From: Ligilactobacillus murinus DSM 20452 = NBRC 14221
GTDB taxonomy: Bacteria > Bacillota > Bacilli > Lactobacillales > Lactobacillaceae
Assembly (NCBI RefSeq): GCF_001591685.1
Contig: NZ_BCVJ01000005.1
Span: 1-64,000 of the forward strand
Reading direction: 5' to 3'
DNA: 64,000 bases
Shown: positions 59,517 to 64,000 of the stretch, in pieces
Layout: each line of letters starts with the position of its first letter
Numbering within the stretch: the first letter of the stretch is position 1
Position numbers and translations under genes: made by a program
Notes under the pieces: generated by a model
Database searches by the model: none
The model's input: the letters and a program-made list of their open reading frames with translations, nothing else
What the model was told of the DNA's origin: nothing

Positions 59517-61283
59517 TTAAGCCTTATCTTCTGGAATTTCAGTCGTTAGATAAAGTTCATCTAATTGTTTATCTGCCACTGGACTTGGAGCATGGGTCAA
59601 CGGTTCAGAAGCCTTGGAATTCTTAGGAAAGGCGATCACTTCACGAATGTTATCTTTACCAGCTAATAACATTGCAAAACGATCTAATCCAAGTGCTAAG
59701 CCACCGTGTGGAGGAAAACCAAAGTCTAAAGCATCCATGAACCAACCAAATTGTTCTTTAGCACTTTCTTTTGTAAAGCCTAAAGCCTTGAACATTGCCT
59801 CTTGCACACTACGTTGGTGGATACGGATCGAACCACCACCTAATTCATAACCATTCAACACGATATCGTAGCTTTGTGCGTGACATTTATGTGGATCAGT
59901 AGCTAATAGCTCAAGATCTTCTTCATTTGGCATCGTGAATGGATGGTGTGCAGCAATATAACGTTCGAATTCTTCACTGTATTCAAATAATGGCCAATCA
60001 ACGACCCAAACAAAGGCAAATTGTGACTTGTCGATCATGTCTAACTCTTTAGCAATAGCTACTCGAAGATAACCAAGTGCATCAGCTACAACTTTTGGCT
60101 TATCAGCCACAAATAAGAGCATGTCACCTGCTTTAGCCCCACTAGCTGCTAAGATCTTATCCTCGCGTTCTTTAAAGAACTTAGCGATCGGACCAGTTAG
60201 ACCTTCATCTGTAACTTTGAGCCAAGCTAACCCCTTAGCACCAAAGCGCTTGATGTACTCTTGTTTTTCATCGATGTGCTTACGTGAATACTTATCGGCC
60301 CCACCAGGAACGGTGATCGCTTTAACTTGTCCACCATTTTCTAATGTGCTATCAAAGACTTTGAAACCAGCTCCTGCAACCGCATCAGCCATGTTTGTCA
60401 ATTCCATACCAAAACGCATGTCTGGTTTATCAGAACCAAAGCGATCCATTGCTTCATTCCATGTGATCCGCTTGATCGGTGTTTCTAATTCTACACCTAA
60501 AGCATCTTTCATTACAGCTTTTAATAAGCCTTCTGTCATCGTTTGGATCTCTTCAGCCGTCATAAATGACATTTCCATATCGATCTGGGTAAATTCTGGT
60601 TGCCGATCCCCCCGCAGATCTTCATCACGGAAGCAACGTGCGATCTGATAGTAACGATCTACACCAGCGCCCATCAATAATTGCTTGAATAATTGTGGTG
60701 ATTGGGGCAAAGCATAGAAATGACCTGGATAAACGCGCGATGGGACCAAATAATCACGTGCCCCTTCTGGCGTTGAGCGTGTCAAATATGGTGTTTCGAT
60801 ATCTAAGAAATTATTTTCATCTAAGTAGCGGTGAACTGCTTGCGTGATCCGATTTCTGATCTTCAAAGCCTTTAACATTTCTGGACGGCGAAGATCTAAA
60901 TAACGGTATTGTAAACGTAGATCATCTGAAGCATTGATATCGTTAGAAATATCAAATGGTGTTGTCTTAGCTTCGTTTAAAACAGTGATCTTAGAAACTT
61001 CAACTTCGATCTGACCAGTCTTCATATTAGGGTTAGCGTTAGCACGTTTAACGACTTTTCCTTCAACTTCGATCACATATTCACTCCGAATATTTTCAGC
61101 GATCTCAAGTGCTTTAGCTCCGAATTCTTGACTAAAGACAAGTTGGACGATCCCCTCACGATCCCGAAGATCAACGAAGATCAAGTTACCAAGATCACGG
61201 CGCTTTTGGACCCAACCCTTTAAAACTACTTCTTGTCCTAAATATTTTTCATCAACTAAACCTGCATAAGTTGTACGTTCCAT
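59517..61283 (-). CDS. aspS: Aspartyl-tRNA synthetase
   Basis: Class II synthetase. An N-terminal OB fold for the anticodon (about 1-105) is followed by motif 2 in [23 protein letters not shown] and motif 3 in [15 protein letters not shown]. The bacterial GAD insertion (about 290-420) is present. The length of 588 aa is normal for the bacterial type. GAAGGA lies five bases before the ATG. It is second in hisS-aspS, 15 nt after hisS. Confidence 0.97.
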   Translation of the reverse strand: MERTTYAGLVDEKYLGQEVVLKGWVQKRRDLGNLIFVDLRDREGIVQLVFSQEFGAKALEIAENIRSEYVIEVEGKVVKRANANPNMKTGQIEVEVSKITVLNEAKTTPFDISNDINASDDLRLQYRYLDLRRPEMLKALKIRNRITQAVHRYLDENNFLDIETPYLTRSTPEGARDYLVPSRVYPGHFYALPQSPQLFKQLLMGAGVDRYYQIARCFRDEDLRGDRQPEFTQIDMEMSFMTAEEIQTMTEGLLKAVMKDALGVELETPIKRITWNEAMDRFGSDKPDMRFGMELTNMADAVAGAGFKVFDSTLENGGQVKAITVPGGADKYSRKHIDEKQEYIKRFGAKGLAWLKVTDEGLTGPIAKFFKEREDKILAASGAKAGDMLLFVADKPKVVADALGYLRVAIAKELDMIDKSQFAFVWVVDWPLFEYSEEFERYIAAHHPFTMPNEEDLELLATDPHKCHAQSYDIVLNGYELGGGSIRIHQRSVQEAMFKALGFTKESAKEQFGWFMDALDFGFPPHGGLALGLDRFAMLLAGKDNIREVIAFPKNSKASEPLTHAPSPVADKQLDELYLTTEIPEDKA

Positions 61284-61298
61284 GTCTATCCTTCTTTC

Positions 61299-62576
61299 TT
61301 AAGCTAGTAGACCAGCAAAGTTAGCGTAGATGTCTGCTAACGAAACGCTGATCTCTTCGCCAGTTTCCATATTCTTTAAGTTAGCTTGTTGTTTTGCTAA
61401 TTCAGTTTCCCCTAAAGTCAAAGTATATTTTGCATTCAAGCGACTAGCTGTTTTAAATTGTCCCTTAGGTTTACGCTCAAGGTAATCGCGATCAGCACTA
61501 AAGCCCTGGTGCCGTAAACTTTGGACCAATTTTAATGTTTCAGCATTGACACTTTGACCGATCCCAACAACATAAACATCAAGGGGATCTTCAAGTTGTA
61601 AGCCATTTTCAGTTGCATCTAAAACTAATAACAAGCGTTCGACCCCTAGGCCAAAACCGATCCCTGGTGTTTCAGGACCACCAAGTTGTTCAACTAAGCC
61701 ATTATAACGTCCTCCAGCACACACAGTCGTCCACTTACCACCAAAGGCACTCGAATCGCTCATGATCTCAAAGATCGTATGGTTGTAGTAATCTAAACCA
61801 CGCACCATATTAGGATCGACTTCATATTTGATCCCTAGATCATCTAAGAGTTCCTTTAACGTCTCAAAATGTTTTGTTGCCGCAGGTGTTAAGTAATCCA
61901 AGATCGATGGAGCATCAGCTACGATCGCTTGGTCTTTTTTATCTTTACTATCCAAGACCCGCAACGGATTTTTGTGTAGCCGTTCTTTTGAATCATCTGA
62001 AAGTTGATCGGCAAATGGTTCTAAATAGTCGATCAAAGCTTGGCGGTAAGCCTGACGTGATTCATTGTCGCCTAAAGTATTCAAAGCTAACTTCAAGCTA
62101 TCTAACCCAAAACTTTCCAAAAGATCGATAGCCATTGCGATCACTTCAACATCTAAGGCCGGACTGTCAACGCCAAATGCTTCGACCCCGATCTGATGAA
62201 ATTCGCGTAAGCGTCCAGATTGTGGACGTTCGTAACGAAACATCGGTCCCATATAATAAGTTTTGACGGGTTTTTGTAACTCAGGACCGTATAATTTATT
62301 TTCAACAAAGCTACGTACCACCCCAGCAGTTCCTTCTGGACGCAAAGTGATATGCCGTTCACCCTTGTCATAAAAATCATACATTTCTTTGGTTACAATG
62401 TCGGATGTTTCCCCCGAAGTACGGGAAAAAACTTCGAAGCTTTCAAAGATCGGAGTCCGCATTTCATGGTAACGATATTTTTTAAATAATTCACGAGCTT
62501 TAGCTTCAACATATTGCCATTTTGCTGATTCAGCTGGCAAAATATCGGCTGTGCCCTTCGGACGTTGATATTTCAT
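61299..62576 (-). CDS. hisS: Histidyl-tRNA synthetase
   Basis: Class II synthetase. Motif 2 is in [25 protein letters not shown] and the His-binding [13 protein letters not shown] follows, with motif 3 in [13 protein letters not shown]. An alpha/beta anticodon-binding domain occupies the last 95 residues. It is 425 aa. AGGAGG lies just before the ATG. It is first in hisS-aspS and directly follows the T-box leader. Confidence 0.97.
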   Translation of the reverse strand: MKYQRPKGTADILPAESAKWQYVEAKARELFKKYRYHEMRTPIFESFEVFSRTSGETSDIVTKEMYDFYDKGERHITLRPEGTAGVVRSFVENKLYGPELQKPVKTYYMGPMFRYERPQSGRLREFHQIGVEAFGVDSPALDVEVIAMAIDLLESFGLDSLKLALNTLGDNESRQAYRQALIDYLEPFADQLSDDSKERLHKNPLRVLDSKDKKDQAIVADAPSILDYLTPAATKHFETLKELLDDLGIKYEVDPNMVRGLDYYNHTIFEIMSDSSAFGGKWTTVCAGGRYNGLVEQLGGPETPGIGFGLGVERLLLVLDATENGLQLEDPLDVYVVGIGQSVNAETLKLVQSLRHQGFSADRDYLERKPKGQFKTASRLNAKYTLTLGETELAKQQANLKNMETGEEISVSLADIYANFAGLLA

Positions 62577-62599
62577 GGATTTCCTCCTAAAAATGTTCC

Positions 62600-62828
62600 G
62601 GTAATAAAAAAGGCCCTTGTTGAAACAAATTCAACAAGGGCGCAAACAGCACGGTACCACCTTAATTTATTACTTTAGGATAACGCACCTATCGCGGCAT
62701 ACTCTCATATGCACCTCAAGAGTCGTCTTTCACTTAAGCCTGAGCGACGGATTTCCAGCAACCTCCGCTCTCTGGACGCCAAACTTAAATTACTCATCTC
62801 TTTAAACCGGTCTGATATTATATTATTC
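62600..62828 (-). promoter_or_regulatory. T-box leader of hisS-aspS
   Basis: The T-box sequence AAGGTGGTACCGTG is at 62650-62663 (minus strand). The terminator is GCCCTTGTTGAA (62630-62641 strand-paired with 62613-62624) with a T run. In the 3' side of stem I the minus strand reads AAAGACGACTCTT. The CTCTT closes the stem base, so the apparent specifier is GAC (Asp) at 62725-62727. No His codon lies at that position. Confidence 0.88.
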
Positions 62829-62857
62829 AGCATAATATCAACTAGCTTCAAAGTCAA
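62829..62857 (-). promoter_or_regulatory. hisS-aspS promoter
   Basis: On the minus strand TTGACT (62852-62857), 17 nt, TATGCT (62829-62834). Confidence 0.7.
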
Positions 62858-62864
62858 GCCTATT

Positions 62865-63065
62865 TTAGTTTTTATTAGCTACTGCGACCCCTAGCAAGAA
62901 AAATACCAAAAGAAGCCACCAAAATTTTAGTAATAAACCTAAGAAGGCTAATACGATCACACCTAAAAATACAAAGGCAAAGAGCGCTATACATCCCTTA
63001 AAAACACCATCAGTGACTTTAAAGAGCAACCATAGCACAAGTAATAATACGAGAAACTTTAGCAT
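62865..63065 (-). CDS. Small hydrophobic membrane protein, unknown
   Basis: A 66-residue protein that is almost wholly hydrophobic, with two or three likely membrane segments rich in Leu, Phe, Val and Trp and the end VANKN. I do not recognise a family. Its ATG shares one base with the tpx stop (TAATG), so it would be translated by coupling. There is little space before the hisS promoter. It is credible because of the coupling, but short. Confidence 0.55.
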   Translation of the reverse strand: MLKFLVLLLVLWLLFKVTDGVFKGCIALFAFVFLGVIVLAFLGLLLKFWWLLLVFFLLGVAVANKN

Positions 63066-63559
63066 TAATTCAAACTATCCAAAAATTCTAAAGCTTTAGC
63101 ATAATTTGGTTCATTTGATTGTTCTGCCAATAATTCTTGATAGAGAACTGTACCTTTAGTATCAACGATCCAAACGCTACGTGCATCGATTCCCTTTTCT
63201 TCAACATATAATCCCATAGCTTTACCAAATTCAGCCGTGGCATCCGATAAAAGTTCAAGTTTAGCAACACCTTCAGCAGCACACCAATTCTTTTGTTGCT
63301 CTAATGTATTGGTCGAGATCGTATAAAAATTAATATTATTATATTTATCTACTTCTTGATTGAAGCGTTTTGTCGAGAGACTGCAAACGCGGGTATCGAT
63401 ATCAGGCACGACACTGATCAAACTTACCTTAGTAAAAAGTTGTGTCCCAGTTTTAACGGTATCAGCTGCGTCTTTTACAGTAAACGCTGGCAATTTTTCA
63501 CCGACTTTTACGGGAGTTCCATTCGTTTTTGTTGCAACACCGTGAAAAAGAATTTCCAT
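63065..63559 (-). CDS. tpx: Thiol peroxidase (Tpx)
   Basis: Atypical two-Cys peroxiredoxin that reduces peroxides with thioredoxin. The peroxidatic Cys59 is in DIDTRVC and the resolving Cys93 in NWCAAEG. The length of 164 aa is normal. GGAGGG lies seven bases before the ATG. The promoter has an operator-like dyad across the -35. It is followed by a coupled small membrane protein. Confidence 0.96.
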   Translation of the reverse strand: MEILFHGVATKTNGTPVKVGEKLPAFTVKDAADTVKTGTQLFTKVSLISVVPDIDTRVCSLSTKRFNQEVDKYNNINFYTISTNTLEQQKNWCAAEGVAKLELLSDATAEFGKAMGLYVEEKGIDARSVWIVDTKGTVLYQELLAEQSNEPNYAKALEFLDSLN

Positions 63560-63590
63560 TTTAAAATCCCTCCAACATTTAAATTACTTT

Positions 63591-63631
63591 TATTTAATCA
63601 CACTGGCGCTAGAAAGCAAATTTTTTGCTTT
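63591..63631 (-). promoter_or_regulatory. tpx promoter with dyad over the -35
   Basis: On the minus strand TTGCTT (63614-63619), 17 nt, TAAATA (63591-63596). The perfect inverted repeat AAAGCAAA-TTT-TTTGCTTT (63613-63631) covers the -35 and could be a regulator site. Confidence 0.5.
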
Positions 63632-63677
63632 GACCCAAATCACAATAATTACATCTAATTTTATTACAGTTTCTATA

Positions 63678-63716
63678 CAAAAAGACCATCTGATAAAATC
63701 ACCAGATGGTCTTCAT
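63678..63716 (-). terminator. Terminator after tRNA-Ser
   Basis: AAGACCATCTG (63682-63692) and CAGATGGTCTT (63703-63713) form a perfect 11-bp stem. A T run follows on the minus strand. Confidence 0.88.
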
Positions 63717-63772
63717 ATCTTCCTCTGTAAAGGAAAATAGCTTCTAACCCTTGCTAAATCAGGTATTTTTAA

Positions 63773-63859
63773 GGAGAGTACAGGATTTGAACCTGCGCGC
63801 CGGTATTAGCCGGTTCGCCGGATTTCGAGTCCGGTGCATTACCACTCTGCCAACTCTCC
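63773..63859 (-). tRNA. tRNA-Ser (anticodon CGA)
   Basis: A class II tRNA of 87 nt. The acceptor stem GGAGAGT/ACTCTCC, anticodon stem CCGGA/TCCGG with loop CTCGAAA, a long variable arm with CCGG/CCGG, and TTCAAAT in the T loop are all visible. The anticodon CGA reads UCG. The bases after the acceptor stem are TTAA, so CCA is not encoded and must be added by the cca product. Confidence 0.95.
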
Positions 63860-63871
63860 ATAACAAGGAAT

Positions 63872-63900
63872 ATTATAGCAACTTCATTTTTAAATTGCAA
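63872..63900 (-). promoter_or_regulatory. tRNA-Ser promoter
   Basis: On the minus strand TTGCAA (63895-63900), 17 nt, TATAAT (63872-63877), ending 12 nt before the tRNA. Confidence 0.8.
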
Positions 63901-63951
63901 CAACATTTAAAAAAATATATACTTAAAATTCTCTAATTTCACCAAATATAT

Positions 63952-64000
63952 TTAGATCCCACTAGCTTTCTCTGGTGTGGCTAAGTACGCTTTAGTCCTC
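63952..64000 (-). CDS. C-terminal end of an unidentified minus-strand gene (partial)
   Basis: An open frame enters from the right edge and ends RTKAYLATPEKASGI before TAA at 63952-63954. Only 15 codons are visible, so no family can be named and it could be non-coding. Confidence 0.3.
   Translation of the reverse strand, partial: RTKAYLATPEKASGI

Noticed and set aside
60121-60648. 175-codon plus-strand frame inside aspS
   Set aside because: It is antisense to conserved aspS codons, lacks a ribosome binding site and reads as low-complexity Ser/Arg/Pro.

Overview
The window is a stretch of core chromosome from a low-GC Firmicute. It almost certainly belongs to a lactic acid bacterium of the family Lactobacillaceae. 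The evidence is the gene content (HslUV without codY beside it, a pyruvate kinase with an extra C-terminal domain, YozE/YpmS/YpmR, PpsR), strong AGGAGG-type ribosome binding sites, frequent TTG/GTG starts, and T-box and L-box regulation of tRNA-synthetase and lysine genes. The exact genus cannot be fixed from the sequence alone. No prophage, insertion sequence, CRISPR array or clear genomic island was seen. Almost all genes lie on the minus strand. The few plus-strand genes are single-gene units: a membrane protein, a Xer-like protein, dapF, yjzD and ppsR.

Layout. 0-3.1 kb: xerC-hslV-hslU. 3.2-10.1 kb: lepB-rbgA-rnhB-dprA-topA-trmFO. 10.1-13.4 kb: ypmR-ypmS-yozE-ctpA (cell envelope). 13.5-19.9 kb: a plus-strand membrane protein, then folA, thyA, an ABC-F ATPase, cca and a YitT transporter. 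20.0-22.3 kb: a catalytically dead Xer-family protein with an unusual upstream region, facing a TPR protein. 22.3-29.9 kb: the diaminopimelate/lysine operon lysA-dapH-deacetylase-dapA-dapB-asd under a lysine riboswitch, with dapF divergent behind its own structured leader and a 13-codon upstream ORF. 30-36.7 kb: pfkA, pyk, dnaE, yjzD. 36.7-45.6 kb: dnaG-rpoD, then trmK-Nif3-pepT-clpB. 45.8-49.2 kb: glyQ-glyS under a glycine T-box. 49.2-53.7 kb: rpsU-yqeY, phoH-ybeY-dgkA-era-recO. 53.8-59.4 kb: ppsR, then an operon of a second YitT, three glycosyltransferases and endonuclease IV. 59.5-63.6 kb: hisS-aspS under a T-box that appears to read an Asp codon, then tpx and a small membrane protein. The window ends with tRNA-Ser(CGA) and the tail of another minus-strand gene.

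How the genes work together. The dap genes supply lysine and the diaminopimelate used in cell-wall crosslinks. The glycosyltransferase cluster is probably surface polysaccharide or glycoprotein assembly. dnaG-rpoD, the era/ybeY/rbgA group and the synthetases form the replication and translation core. The most unusual features are regulatory: the dapF leader, a hairpin that seems to bridge a distant Shine-Dalgarno to the trmK start, a terminator with no gene in front of it upstream of the Xer-like gene, operator-like dyads on the xerC-hslVU, phoH and tpx promoters, and strong enrichment of GATC driven by codon-pair choice (NNG followed by ATC for Ile).
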